From Bifidobacterium breve (GTDB lineage: Bacteria > Actinomycetota > Actinomycetes > S36-B12): a stretch of DNA of 33,126 nucleotides. Location of the stretch: NCBI GenBank assembly GCA_943328365.2, contig CALPZT020000001.1, positions 1 to 33,126 of the forward strand, read 5' to 3'. Shown one piece after another: positions 20,085 to 29,055 of this stretch. Positions within the stretch are counted from its first letter, which is position 1. Each line of letters starts with the position of its first letter. Both the position numbers and the translations under genes were made by a program. The notes under the pieces are model-generated. The model saw nothing but the letters and a program-made list of their open reading frames with translations. It was not told where the DNA came from and searched no databases.

Positions 20085-23000
20085 GTGCACCTGAAGACGT
20101 TGACCCTGAAGGGCTTCAAGTCCTTCGCCTCCTCAACGACCCTGCACCTCGAGCCGGGTGTCACGTGCGTTGTCGGCCCCAACGGATCCGGCAAGTCCAA
20201 CGTGGTCGATGCGCTCGCCTGGGTCATGGGCGAGCAGGGGGCGAAGTCGCTGCGCGGCGGAAAGATGGAGGACGTCATCTTCTCTGGCACGACCGGCAGG
20301 GCGCCGCTCGGCCGGGCCGAGGTCTCCGTCACCATCGACAACTCCGACGGCAAGCTGCCGATCGACTACGCCGAGGTCACCATCTCCCGCACGCTGTTCC
20401 GCAATGGTGGGTCGGAGTACGCGATCAACGGCGAGACCGCCCGCCTTCTTGACGTACAGGAGTTGCTCAGCGACTCCGGCATCGGCCGCGAGATGCATGT
20501 CATCGTCGGGCAGAACCGTCTCACGGCGATTCTTGAAGCCACCCCGGAGGACCGCCGGGGCATCATCGAGGAGGCCGCCGGAGTCCTCAAGCACCGCAAG
20601 CGCAAGGAGAAGGCCCTTCGCAAGCTCGACGCGATGCAGGCGAATCTTGTCCGCCTGCAGGACCTCACGAATGAACTCCGTCGCCAGCTCAAACCACTCG
20701 GTCGGCAGGCCGAGGTCGCACGCAGGGCTGTCGTCATCCAGTCCGACGTCCGAGATGCCCGACTCCGGCTCATGGCCGACGACCTTGCCCAAATGCGCGA
20801 GGCCCTCGCAGCCGAGGTAGCCGACGAGACCGCCCTGCGCGATCGCCAGGCCCAGGTCGACTCACTGCTCGTCGGCCTGCGGTCGCAGGAGGCTGAGGCC
20901 GAGGCGGCAGTCGAGCTCGATGCCCCGCGGGTCGCCAATGCGCAGAACACCTGGTTCGCCCTGAGCGGGCTGCGCGAGCGCTTCAACGGCCTCGTGCAGG
21001 TCGGTGCCGAGCGCACCCGGCACTTGCAGCCTGAGCCGGAGGAGGAGTCGTCCGGCCGGGATCCCGAGCAGATCGAGGCCGAGGCCCGTGTCCTTCGTGA
21101 GCAGGAGTTCGAGCTCGGCCGCGAGGTCGAGGTCGCGCGCGAGGCCCTCGCCGCAGCCGAGGGTGCCCGCCATGCGGCCGAGCAGGCCGCAGCGCTCGAG
21201 GAGCGTCGGATTGCCGAGGCCGAGCGGGCGGCTGCCGACCGTCGTGAGGGACTGGCGCGGGTGACCGGCCAGGTGAATGCCGCGAGGTCCAGGCTCGAGG
21301 CCAGGTGCAATGAGATTGACCGGCTCCAGGCATCGGTTGCCGAGGCGAAGCAGCGGGGCGATGCCGCGCAGGCTGAGTTCCAGGCGATCGAGGTCCAGGT
21401 CGCCGGCCTCGACGAGGGCGAATTGGGCCTCGACGACGAATACGAGCAGGCGGTCGGGCTCCTCGAGCAGGCCGACGCCGGAGTCGAGGAACTCCGCACG
21501 GCCGAGTCGATTCACGAGCGGGAACGTGGTGCCCTCAGCGCCCGGCTCGAGGCACTGGGTCTTGGACTCTCGCGCAAGGACGCGGCCGCAGTCCTCGTCT
21601 CGGCCGGAGAGCAGGTTCCCGGTGTCCTCGGCTCGCTCGCGAGCCTGCTGCATATCGAGCCCGGCGCCCAGGCCGCCGTAGCGGCGGCGCTCGGTGACAT
21701 CGCCGACGCCGTGGTCGTGCGCGGAGTCGACGCCGCAGTCTCGTCGCTCGTCCTGCTCAAGGATCAAGACGCCGGCCGCGCAGCCCTCGTCATCGCTGAT
21801 CTGCCCGGCACGGGCCTTGCCGGCGCCACCGGCCTGCCGCTCGAGTCTGGCGCGAGTGTCGCTGGCGGCCGCTGGCTTCGCGAGACGGTTCGATGTGATG
21901 ACGAGGTCGGTCCGATGGTCGACCGCCTGCTTTCCCGCTGCGTTCTCGTCCGCGAGCTGAGCGATGTCGCGCGAGCGCAGCAGGAGCGTCCGGATCTCGT
22001 CATCGTGACCGAGGCCGGCGATATCTTCGCTGACGGCATCGTTCATGGCGGATCGACCAGCGCACCGAGCCTGCTCGAGGTCAAGGCGGCCTACGACGAG
22101 ACCGAGGCTGCTCTCGACACCGCGACCCACGCGGTTGAGCGGTGCCGTTTCGAGCTGGTCGCGGCGAAGGAGGCCCAGCGGCAGGCTGCCGAGCGAGTCG
22201 AGCACGCCCTGACTCGACTGCACGAGTCCGATGCCCGCATGGCGGCGGTGGCCGAGCAGCTCGGTCAGCTGGGCCAGATTGCGCGTGCTGCCGCGGCGGA
22301 GGCTGAGCGGCTCGGGCTGGCGCTTGCGTCGGCGAAGACGGCGCGTGAGGCCGATGAGGTGGCCGTCGCAGATCTTCAGCAGCGGCTCGATCAGGCTCAG
22401 GTCGAGCCGGAGTCAGGCGATCTCCATGACCTGCGAAGCGAGCTGGCCGATGTCGCACGGGAGTCGCGTCAGCGTGAGGTCGATGCACGGCTCGCCCTGC
22501 GCACCGGCGAGGAGCGGGTGGCTGCCGTCGGCATTCGCGCCGAGCAGCTCGAGCGAGCCGCGAAGTCGGAGCGCCAGGCACGGGTCGCGGCTGTCGAGCG
22601 GCGCGAGCGCCGGGCTCGCGAGCTCGTGGTGGCGCAGGCCGTCCTCATCGCATCGAAGGTTGCCCTCTCCCGGATCGAGGCTTCGGTCGCCGACGCCAGC
22701 CATGCCCGGCTCGAGGTCGAGCGGATCACGAAGGACCGCGATGCGTCGCTCGTCGTGGTCCGAGGCCGAATCCGTGAGCTGAGCGCCGAACTCGATCTCC
22801 TCAAGGACAGCGTCCATCGCGACGAGGTCGCCAGGGCCGAGCAGCGGATGAGGATCGAGCAGGTGCAGGACAAGGTCCTTGAGGACTTCGGCATCGACAG
22901 CGCCGTCCTCATCGCCGAGTACGGCCCCGACCAGCCGGTGCCCCCGAGCCCGGTCGCGCCGGGTGATGAGATTCCCGCAGACGCGCCAGAGCCCGTGCCG

Positions 23001-23672
23001 TATCCGTACGTCCGTGCGGAGCAGGTCAAGCGGCTGAAGGAGGCGGAGAAGGGCCTGGCCCTGCTCGGCCGGGTGAACCCGCTCGCCCTCGAGGAGTTCA
23101 CCGCGATGGAGGAGCGTCATACCTTTCTCAGCGAGCAGCTTGATGATCTCAGGCGCTCACGCGATGACCTCATGGACATCGTCAAGGAGGTCGATGGCCG
23201 CGTCGAGCAGGTCTTCACCGAGGCATACCGCGATATCGAGCGGGAGTTCACCGGCGTGTTCGCCCGGCTGTTCCCGGGCGGCGAGGGCCGCCTCATCCTT
23301 ACCGACCCCTCCGACATGCTCAATACCGGCGTCGATGTCGAGGCCCGGCCCCCCGGCAAGAAGGTGAAGCGACTTTCCCTGCTGTCAGGAGGGGAGCGAT
23401 CGCTCACGGCCGTCGCATTCCTTGTCGCCCTGTTCAAGGCCAGGCCCAGCCCGTTCTACGTGCTCGACGAGGTCGAGGCAGCCCTCGATGATGTCAACCT
23501 CGGTCGACTCATCGACATCATCGAGGAACTCAGGTCGAGCTCCCAGCTCATCGTGATCACCCACCAGAAGCGGACGATGGAGATCGCCGATGCGCTCTAC
23601 GGGGTGTCGATGCGCGGCGACGGAGTGACCCAGGTGATCGGCCAGCGGCTGCGCGAGGCTGCTACCGCCTGA
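20085..23672 (+). CDS. smc: Chromosome segregation protein SMC
   Basis: A 1195-residue SMC ATPase that compacts and segregates the chromosome with ScpA and ScpB (not in this window). The N-terminal head has Walker A GPNGSGKS at 31-38. Two long coiled-coil arms flank a hinge at roughly residues 505-650 (VPGVLGSLASLLHIEPGAQAAV). The C-terminal head has the signature LLSGGERSLTAVAFLVALF near residue 1100 and Walker B FYVLDEVEAALDD. A proline-rich interruption near 950 (PVPPSPVAPGDEIPADAPEPVPYP) breaks the second arm and is common in this group. The start is a GTG with GGAG upstream. ftsY follows after a repeat array. Confidence 0.97.
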   Translation: MHLKTLTLKGFKSFASSTTLHLEPGVTCVVGPNGSGKSNVVDALAWVMGEQGAKSLRGGKMEDVIFSGTTGRAPLGRAEVSVTIDNSDGKLPIDYAEVTISRTLFRNGGSEYAINGETARLLDVQELLSDSGIGREMHVIVGQNRLTAILEATPEDRRGIIEEAAGVLKHRKRKEKALRKLDAMQANLVRLQDLTNELRRQLKPLGRQAEVARRAVVIQSDVRDARLRLMADDLAQMREALAAEVADETALRDRQAQVDSLLVGLRSQEAEAEAAVELDAPRVANAQNTWFALSGLRERFNGLVQVGAERTRHLQPEPEEESSGRDPEQIEAEARVLREQEFELGREVEVAREALAAAEGARHAAEQAAALEERRIAEAERAAADRREGLARVTGQVNAARSRLEARCNEIDRLQASVAEAKQRGDAAQAEFQAIEVQVAGLDEGELGLDDEYEQAVGLLEQADAGVEELRTAESIHERERGALSARLEALGLGLSRKDAAAVLVSAGEQVPGVLGSLASLLHIEPGAQAAVAAALGDIADAVVVRGVDAAVSSLVLLKDQDAGRAALVIADLPGTGLAGATGLPLESGASVAGGRWLRETVRCDDEVGPMVDRLLSRCVLVRELSDVARAQQERPDLVIVTEAGDIFADGIVHGGSTSAPSLLEVKAAYDETEAALDTATHAVERCRFELVAAKEAQRQAAERVEHALTRLHESDARMAAVAEQLGQLGQIARAAAAEAERLGLALASAKTAREADEVAVADLQQRLDQAQVEPESGDLHDLRSELADVARESRQREVDARLALRTGEERVAAVGIRAEQLERAAKSERQARVAAVERRERRARELVVAQAVLIASKVALSRIEASVADASHARLEVERITKDRDASLVVVRGRIRELSAELDLLKDSVHRDEVARAEQRMRIEQVQDKVLEDFGIDSAVLIAEYGPDQPVPPSPVAPGDEIPADAPEPVPYPYVRAEQVKRLKEAEKGLALLGRVNPLALEEFTAMEERHTFLSEQLDDLRRSRDDLMDIVKEVDGRVEQVFTEAYRDIEREFTGVFARLFPGGEGRLILTDPSDMLNTGVDVEARPPGKKVKRLSLLSGGERSLTAVAFLVALFKARPSPFYVLDEVEAALDDVNLGRLIDIIEELRSSSQLIVITHQKRTMEIADALYGVSMRGDGVTQVIGQRLREAATA

Positions 23673-23682
23673 GCGCGCCCCT

Positions 23683-23688
23683 TAGCAT
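23683..23688 (+). promoter_or_regulatory. Putative ftsY -10 box
   Basis: TAGCAT directly precedes and enters the first copy of the 25-bp repeat. It would give an RNA starting at about 23695, two bases before the ATG of the first small upstream ORF. An alternative -10, CAGGAT, occurs once in every repeat copy. Confidence 0.4.
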
Positions 23689-23759
23689 CTGACAGGATGC
23701 CCGGCATGCGCATCTGACAGGATGCCCGGCATGCGCATCTGACAGGATGCCCGGCATGG
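23685..23759 (+). repeat. Three tandem 25-bp copies carrying start-like signals before ftsY
   Basis: Copies at 23685-23709, 23710-23734 and 23735-23759 are identical except for the last base of the third. Each contains CAGGATG and a second ATG nine bases on. The first two copies each encode a six-codon frame MPGMRI ending in TGA; the third leads into ftsY. Confidence 0.95.
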
Positions 23760-24862
23760 ACTCTGCCCTCGTCTATGCCGCGATCGCCGTCGCTGTCATC
23801 CTCACGCTCGCCATTTCAGTGGTGGCGTTGCGCCGCAGGGGTGGTGCGCAGGCAATCGAACCGGCTGCGTCAGCAGCCCTCACTGCCGAAACCAGAGAGG
23901 TCGAGACGAGCGCGATCGTCCTCGAACTCGAGGTTCCCGAGCCGGCAGCCGGACGCCTGCACCGGCTGCGAACACGCCTCGCGAGGTCGAACTCGGCAAT
24001 CGGCCAGGGCCTGCTCGCCCTGCTGAGCCGTGACACGATCGACACCGCGACCTGGGACGAGATCGAGGAGACCCTGCTTCTCGCCGACCTCGGCGTCGGC
24101 CCGACGAACGAGATCATCGAGCGACTGCGCACGGCACTGCGCGTCGAGGGAGGTGCTCGGTCCGCCGATGCCGTGAAGGAGGCGCTCCGTGAGGCACTCC
24201 TCGCGCTCGTCGATCCGGGGATGAACCGCGAGCTTGTCACCGCTGCGCCGAACCGGCCGGCCGTCGTCATGATCGTCGGGGTGAATGGCACCGGCAAGAC
24301 CACGACCACCGGGAAGCTGGCCAGACTCCTCGTCGCCGAGGGCAGGTCCGTCGTGCTCGGGGCAGCCGATACCTTCCGAGCGGCTGCGGCCGAGCAGCTC
24401 CAGACCTGGGGCGACCGGGTCGGGGCGGTGGTCGTCCGCGGGCCGGAGGGCGGCGATCCCGCGGCAGTGGCGTTCGATGCCGTGTCGGCGGGGGTTCGCG
24501 ATGGCGCCGACACCGTCGTCATCGACACGGCCGGACGCCTCCATACGAAGACCGGGCTCATGGATGAGCTCGACAAGGTGAAGCGGGTCATCGAGAAGCA
24601 GTCGCAGGTCGACGAGGTGCTGCTCGTCCTTGACGCGACGACCGGGCAGAACGGACTCGTGCAGGCCCGGGTCTTCGCCGAATCCGTGAACGTCACCGGC
24701 ATCGTCCTCACGAAGCTCGACGGCACTGCGCGGGGCGGCATCGTCATCGCGGTGCAACGCGAGCTCGGGGTGCCCGTCAAGCTCGTCGGGCTCGGTGAGG
24801 GCCCCGATGACCTTGCGCCATTCGATCCGGTCGAGTTCGTCGACGCGCTCGTGGCGGGCTGA
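23756..24862 (+). CDS. ftsY: Signal recognition particle receptor FtsY
   Basis: A 368-residue SRP receptor GTPase that docks SRP-ribosome complexes at the membrane. It begins with a hydrophobic segment (ALVYAAIAVAVILTLAISVV), a probable membrane anchor, then a short acidic linker, the N domain, and the G domain with GVNGTGKTTTTGKL near residue 175, DTFRAAAAEQL, DTAGRLHTK, and TKLDGTARGG. The start at 23756 is preferred: AGGA lies eight bases upstream. The ATG at 23747 in the same frame has no room for a ribosome-binding site but cannot be excluded. Its partner ffh lies 4.2 kb downstream. Confidence 0.95.
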   Translation: MDSALVYAAIAVAVILTLAISVVALRRRGGAQAIEPAASAALTAETREVETSAIVLELEVPEPAAGRLHRLRTRLARSNSAIGQGLLALLSRDTIDTATWDEIEETLLLADLGVGPTNEIIERLRTALRVEGGARSADAVKEALREALLALVDPGMNRELVTAAPNRPAVVMIVGVNGTGKTTTTGKLARLLVAEGRSVVLGAADTFRAAAAEQLQTWGDRVGAVVVRGPEGGDPAAVAFDAVSAGVRDGADTVVIDTAGRLHTKTGLMDELDKVKRVIEKQSQVDEVLLVLDATTGQNGLVQARVFAESVNVTGIVLTKLDGTARGGIVIAVQRELGVPVKLVGLGEGPDDLAPFDPVEFVDALVAG

Positions 24863-24867
24863 TCAAT

Positions 24868-24888
24868 CCCTTGACCCCTTGACTTGAC
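24868..24888. repeat. 8-bp tandem repeat behind ftsY
   Basis: CCCTTGAC occurs twice in tandem and is followed by TTGAC, giving three TTGAC elements in 21 bases. Each could serve as a -35 core for amtB, though no matching -10 is clear. Confidence 0.5.
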
Positions 24889-24912
24889 CGTCGATCGACT
24901 TCGGCGAGCGAC

Positions 24913-24928
24913 GTAACACTGCTGTTAC
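24913..24928. promoter_or_regulatory. Putative GlnR-type nitrogen operator before amtB
   Basis: GTAAC-ACTGCT-GTTAC matches the two-half-site GlnR pattern (GTNAC, six bases, GNNAC) described for actinobacterial nitrogen genes, and it is also a perfect palindrome (GTAACA, CTGC, TGTTAC). It lies about 110 bp before amtB, where a nitrogen-starvation activator would be expected. No glnR gene is in the window. Confidence 0.6.
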
Positions 24929-24960
24929 CGGGGGACCGTCCGTGTGATGAGCCCTTAACC

Positions 24961-24977
24961 CAGGCGCTGGGCGCCTG
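24961..24977. other. Perfect hairpin in the amtB leader
   Basis: CAGGCGC and GCGCCTG form a seven-pair stem with a TGG loop. It could be the ftsY terminator (no T-run follows) or a leader structure for amtB. It lies between the GlnR-like box and the amtB ribosome-binding site. Confidence 0.5.
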
Positions 24978-25035
24978 AAACGTCCGGCGACGACCATCTG
25001 GCCTGAGGGAAGATCCCAAGCGAGATGGAGACACA

Positions 25036-26352
25036 ATGGAATCCGCGTTAGACACGGGCAACACAGCATGGCTGCTCACCGCATCCGCGCTCGTGCTGTT
25101 GATGATCCCGGGCCTGGCCTTCTTCTACGGCGGCATGGTTCGGTCGAAGTCGGTGCTCAACATGCTCATGATGATCATGGGCGCACTATTCATCGTCGGC
25201 ATCCTGTGGGTGCTGTACGGCTACTCGATGGCATTCGGCGACTCCTACGGCCAGGCCGGGCTCCTCGGGAATGTGACCCAGTACCTCGGGCTTGAGGGCC
25301 TCATGGTGGACGACCCGGAGGCCGGCGTACCGGCGATGGCCTTTGTTGCGTTCCAGGCGATGTTCGCGTGCATCACCGTCGGTCTCATCGCAGGCGCGAT
25401 CGCCGACCGGACGAAGTTCAGCGCATGGCTCATCTTCGCGGGGATCTGGGCGACGATCGTGTACTTCCCGGTCGCCCACTGGGTGTTCGATCTCAATGGT
25501 GACAACGGTGGGTGGATCTACAAGCTCGGCGTCATCGACTTCGCCGGCGGTACCGCGGTCCACATCAATGCCGGGGCGGCGGCACTCATCCTGGCAATCG
25601 TCATCGGCCGTCGCATCGGATGGCCGAAGACGCCAATGAAGCCGCACAATCTCACGCTCGTCATGATCGGCGCTGCACTGCTGTGGTTCGGCTGGTTCGG
25701 ATTCAATGCCGGTTCCCAGATCGCGGCGGACAACTCGGCCGCGGTCGTGTTCCTCAACACCTTCGTGGCGACCTGTGCCGCGGGCCTCGCGTGGCTTGCG
25801 ACTGAGAAGATCCGCGATGGCCATGCGACGAGTCTTGGGGCCGCATCCGGCGTCGTTGCCGGGCTCGTGGCGATCACTCCGGCCTGCTCGGCGGTGAGCC
25901 CGCTCGGGGCGATCGCGATCGGCGCAATCGCCGGTGTCCTCTGCGCACTGGCAGTTGGCATGAAGTACAAGTTCGGGTTCGACGACTCCCTCGATGTCGT
26001 GGGCGTGCACCTCGTCGGCGGCCTCGTCGGGACACTGCTCATCGGCTTCCTCGCGACAGAGGCCGCACCTGCGGGCGTGAATGGCCTGTTCTACGGTGGG
26101 GGAGCAGATCAACTGGGCAAGCAGGCGATCGGCGCGGGTGCAGTGCTCGGCTACTCGCTCATCGCGACGCTCATCATCGCCCTCATCATCAAGGCGATCA
26201 TCGGCTTCCGGATCGACGAGGACGAGGAAGTGAGCGGTATCGACCTCGCCGAGCACGCAGAGTCGGCATATGTTCTGGGCGAGTCCGGCGGCGGCGGGAT
26301 CTTCGCCGGCGTCGGGCACGCAGCCCGCATCAAGTCTGAGGAGACGTCATGA
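25036..26352 (+). CDS. amtB: Ammonium transporter
   Basis: A 438-residue Amt/MEP/Rh channel, about eleven membrane segments, with the N-terminus outside. Conserved blocks include MIPGLAFFYGGMVRSKSVLNM, AFVAFQAMFACITVGL (phenylalanine gate), FPVAHWVF and DVVGVHLVGGLVGTLLIG, which hold the twin pore histidines, and AALLWFGWFGFNAGS. The cytoplasmic tail FRIDEDEEVSGIDLAEHAESAY is the conserved region that PII proteins plug. GGAGA precedes the ATG. glnB begins in the stop codon (ATGA), so channel and its regulator are made together. Expression is probably activated by GlnR through the upstream box. Confidence 0.97.
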   Translation: MESALDTGNTAWLLTASALVLLMIPGLAFFYGGMVRSKSVLNMLMMIMGALFIVGILWVLYGYSMAFGDSYGQAGLLGNVTQYLGLEGLMVDDPEAGVPAMAFVAFQAMFACITVGLIAGAIADRTKFSAWLIFAGIWATIVYFPVAHWVFDLNGDNGGWIYKLGVIDFAGGTAVHINAGAAALILAIVIGRRIGWPKTPMKPHNLTLVMIGAALLWFGWFGFNAGSQIAADNSAAVVFLNTFVATCAAGLAWLATEKIRDGHATSLGAASGVVAGLVAITPACSAVSPLGAIAIGAIAGVLCALAVGMKYKFGFDDSLDVVGVHLVGGLVGTLLIGFLATEAAPAGVNGLFYGGGADQLGKQAIGAGAVLGYSLIATLIIALIIKAIIGFRIDEDEEVSGIDLAEHAESAYVLGESGGGGIFAGVGHAARIKSEETS

Positions 26353-26687
26353 AGCTCATTACCGCGATCATCAAGCCCTTCAAGCTCGAGGACGTGAAGG
26401 CGGCCTTGGAAGCTAAGGGAATCCATGGCCTCACGGTCTCCGAGGCGTCCGGGTTCGGCAGGCAGCGCGGCCATACGGAGGTGTACCGGGGGGCGGAGTA
26501 CACCGTCGACCTCGTTCCGAAGGTCCGTGTCGAGGTTCTCGTCGACGATGTGAACGCTGAAGGCGTCATCGACGCGATCGTGGGGGCTGCCCAGACCGGA
26601 AAGATCGGCGACGGCAAGGTGTGGATGGTGCCGGTCGAGTCGGTGGTGCGGGTCCGCACCGGCGAACGCGGCGCAGAAGCCCTGTAG
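26349..26687 (+). CDS. glnB: Nitrogen regulatory protein P-II (GlnB/GlnK)
   Basis: A 112-residue PII signal protein that binds ATP/ADP and 2-oxoglutarate and blocks AmtB when nitrogen is plentiful. The T-loop RGAEY places Tyr at residue 51, the site modified by GlnD (adenylylated in actinobacteria). The signature blocks KLITAIIKPFKLEDVKAAL and TGKIGDGKVWMVPVESVVRVRTGERG are complete. It overlaps amtB by ATGA, and glnD follows 30 bp later, so the sensor, transporter and modifying enzyme form one operon. Confidence 0.97.
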   Translation: MKLITAIIKPFKLEDVKAALEAKGIHGLTVSEASGFGRQRGHTEVYRGAEYTVDLVPKVRVEVLVDDVNAEGVIDAIVGAAQTGKIGDGKVWMVPVESVVRVRTGERGAEAL

Positions 26688-26717
26688 CGGCACCAGGCCT
26701 TCGGAATCCGCACGAAC

Positions 26718-29051
26718 GTGGAACCCACCCTGACAACGTCCTTCCTCGAGGAACGCAGGGAACTCGTTCGCCGTCCCGGGCCCATCGGCTCGGGGCGGCG
26801 AACGGCGTTGACCGTCCTCACCGACGACTGGCTACGAGCCTTGTTTCGCGATGCGGAGGGCAGCGGGAGCGACGTGTGCCTCATCGCCGTCGGAGGTCAC
26901 GGGCGCATGGAGATGGTGCCGGGCAGCGACCTCGATCTCGTTCTCCTTCACCGCACGGACCCTCGACGCGCAGCGCGGGCAGCGGACCGCATGTGGTACC
27001 CGATCTGGGACTCAGGCCTCAGGCTCGATCACAGCGTGCGCACGGTGGGCGAGGCACGGCGCATGGCGAGTGACGACATGAAGGTGCTCCTCGGAATGCT
27101 CGATGCCCGGGTCGTGGCTGGTGACGAGACTGTCGCGGAGCAACTGAAGGCGAGTGTTTTCGCGGACTGGCGGTCGATGGCGCCTCGTCGCATGCCCGAT
27201 CTCCGGGCCCTCGTCGATGTCCGGCGCGAGCGATTCGGGGAGCTCGCGACCCTGCTCGAGCCGGATCTCAAGGAAGCCTACGGCGGCCTTCGGGAAGCAA
27301 CGGTGCTGCGGGCGATCACCGCATCGTGGATCACCGACATCGCCCATGCCGGATGGGAGGAGGCCGTTGACTTCCTCCTCGATGCCAGGTGGGCGCTCCA
27401 CGCCACCACCGGCCGATCAGATGACGTGCTCCGCCTGCAGGAGCAGGAGCAGGTCGCAGCGGCACTCGGGCTCGTCGATGCCGATGCGTTCCTGCGCCGG
27501 GCCTATGAGTCAGCGCGGTCGATTGCCTATGCGTCGGACTCCGCGTGGCACCGCGTGACCCGACTGACGAGCAAGGCTCCGAGATTCTCGCTGCGGCAGG
27601 TCCGGCGGCCCGGAGGCGACCGGGTACCGCTTGCCGAGGGGGTTGTCGTCCAGGCGGGGGAGGTGGTCCTCGCGACGGAGGCGCGTCCCGACCGGGATCC
27701 GACGCTCACCCTGCGAGCCGCGGCGGCTGCGGCCCAGTCCGGACTCCCGCTCGCACCTATCACCGTGCAGAGACTTGCCGCGGAGAGCGCACCGCTGCCG
27801 TATCCGTGGCCTCGCTCTGCGCGGGAGTCGTTCGTCACCCTCCTCGGCGCCGGCGCCGCGACAGTCGGGGTCTGGGAGGCGATGGATCAGGCAGGCATCA
27901 TCGCGAGCCTGCTGCCCGGTTGGGAGGCTGTCCGGTCTGCGCCGCAACGCAATGCTGTCCATCGGTTCACCGTCGACCGCCATCTCGTCGAGACCGCTGT
28001 CCAGGCGAGCGCGCTCACCCGTTCGGTCGATCGCCCCGACCTCCTCCTCGTGGCTGCACTGCTGCACGACATCGGAAAGGCGCGCGGCGGCGATCACAGT
28101 GTCATCGGGGCGGAGCTCACTGCTGGTCTTGCGCCAATGATGGGGTTCAACGAGGAGGAGACCGGCATCATCGTCACCCTCGTGCGGCATCATCTGCTGC
28201 TCGTCGACACTGCGACGCGACGCGACCTCGACGATCCGGCAACGTCGGCGTTCGTCGCTGAGCGGATCGGCTCAGCCGAGTGCCTGGAACTCCTCACGAC
28301 GCTGACGCGGGCGGATGCGCTCGCGACCGGTCCGGCCGCCTGGAGTGAATGGCGTAGCCGCCTCGTCGATGACCTGGCCCGACGCTGTCTCGCCGTGCTG
28401 GCCGGCCGGCCGGCACCGCATGCCCCGACACTGACCGAGGGGCAGCTGTCGGCGCTGGAGCAGGAGGGCATCGTCGTCCACATGGAGGCCCATGAGGACC
28501 ACTACAGCGTGACTGTCGCTGCACCCGACCGGGTGGGCCTCCTTGCGACCGTCGCAGGGCTGCTGTCCCTCCACCGACTCCACGTGCGCGCGGCTCGCGT
28601 CGTGACAATCGGCGAACGCGCGGCGCAGGTCTGGACGGTGCAGCCGATGTTCGGCGAGCCGCCTGGGAGCGGCCAGTTCTCGCAGGATCTACGCAGGGCG
28701 CTTGACGGCGACATCGACGTGCCGGCTCGGCTTCGTGAGCGCGATGATGCGTATGCCCGAACGCCGGCGGTCTCACGGCCCGCGCCCCGGGTTGACGTCC
28801 TTACGGATGCCGCGGACCGCTCGACGGTTCTCGAGGTCAGGGCTCATGACGAGTCAGGGCTGCTGCACCGCATCGCGAGCGCCGTCTCGGCAGCCGGCGC
28901 TGGCATTGCAGGGGCAAAGGTCGCAACATTGGGCTCCGAGGCGGTCGATGTGTTCTTCCTCGTCGATGCCGACGGGCTGCCGCTCTCCGAGGATCATGCG
29001 ACCGCGGTGCAGGTCACGGTGACGAAGGCGCTCGAGCAGCAAGTACCCTGA
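26718..29051 (+). CDS. glnD: [Protein-PII] nucleotidyltransferase GlnD
   Basis: A 777-residue bifunctional enzyme that attaches and removes a nucleotide on the PII tyrosine in response to glutamine. Domains in order: nucleotidyltransferase with GGHGRMEMVPGSDLDLVLLH (GSDxD near residue 72), an all-helical GlnD linker region, an HD hydrolase domain with LLHDIGKARGGDHSVIGAEL near residue 450, and two ACT domains (about 590-660 and 700-775) that sense glutamine. In actinobacteria the modification is usually adenylylation. The GTG at 26718 lacks a clear SD. Its stop codon overlaps the -10 box proposed for ffh. Confidence 0.94.
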   Translation: MEPTLTTSFLEERRELVRRPGPIGSGRRTALTVLTDDWLRALFRDAEGSGSDVCLIAVGGHGRMEMVPGSDLDLVLLHRTDPRRAARAADRMWYPIWDSGLRLDHSVRTVGEARRMASDDMKVLLGMLDARVVAGDETVAEQLKASVFADWRSMAPRRMPDLRALVDVRRERFGELATLLEPDLKEAYGGLREATVLRAITASWITDIAHAGWEEAVDFLLDARWALHATTGRSDDVLRLQEQEQVAAALGLVDADAFLRRAYESARSIAYASDSAWHRVTRLTSKAPRFSLRQVRRPGGDRVPLAEGVVVQAGEVVLATEARPDRDPTLTLRAAAAAAQSGLPLAPITVQRLAAESAPLPYPWPRSARESFVTLLGAGAATVGVWEAMDQAGIIASLLPGWEAVRSAPQRNAVHRFTVDRHLVETAVQASALTRSVDRPDLLLVAALLHDIGKARGGDHSVIGAELTAGLAPMMGFNEEETGIIVTLVRHHLLLVDTATRRDLDDPATSAFVAERIGSAECLELLTTLTRADALATGPAAWSEWRSRLVDDLARRCLAVLAGRPAPHAPTLTEGQLSALEQEGIVVHMEAHEDHYSVTVAAPDRVGLLATVAGLLSLHRLHVRAARVVTIGERAAQVWTVQPMFGEPPGSGQFSQDLRRALDGDIDVPARLRERDDAYARTPAVSRPAPRVDVLTDAADRSTVLEVRAHDESGLLHRIASAVSAAGAGIAGAKVATLGSEAVDVFFLVDADGLPLSEDHATAVQVTVTKALEQQVP
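29044..29049 (+). promoter_or_regulatory. -10 box of a leaderless promoter (ffh)
   Basis: TACCCT, inside the last codons of glnD, is followed by exactly six bases and then the GTG start of ffh. No ribosome-binding site lies before that GTG. This would let ffh be expressed independently of the nitrogen operon. Confidence 0.55.
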
Positions 29052-29055
29052 GCCC

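Noticed and set aside
20862..22223. 453-codon frame opposite smc
   Set aside because: It mirrors the smc coiled coil, where biased codon use keeps the opposite strand open; no conserved domain is seen.
25186..26319. 377-codon frame opposite amtB
   Set aside because: It is antisense to a full ammonium transporter and extremely rich in Asp, Glu, His and Arg, as expected for the complement of membrane segments.
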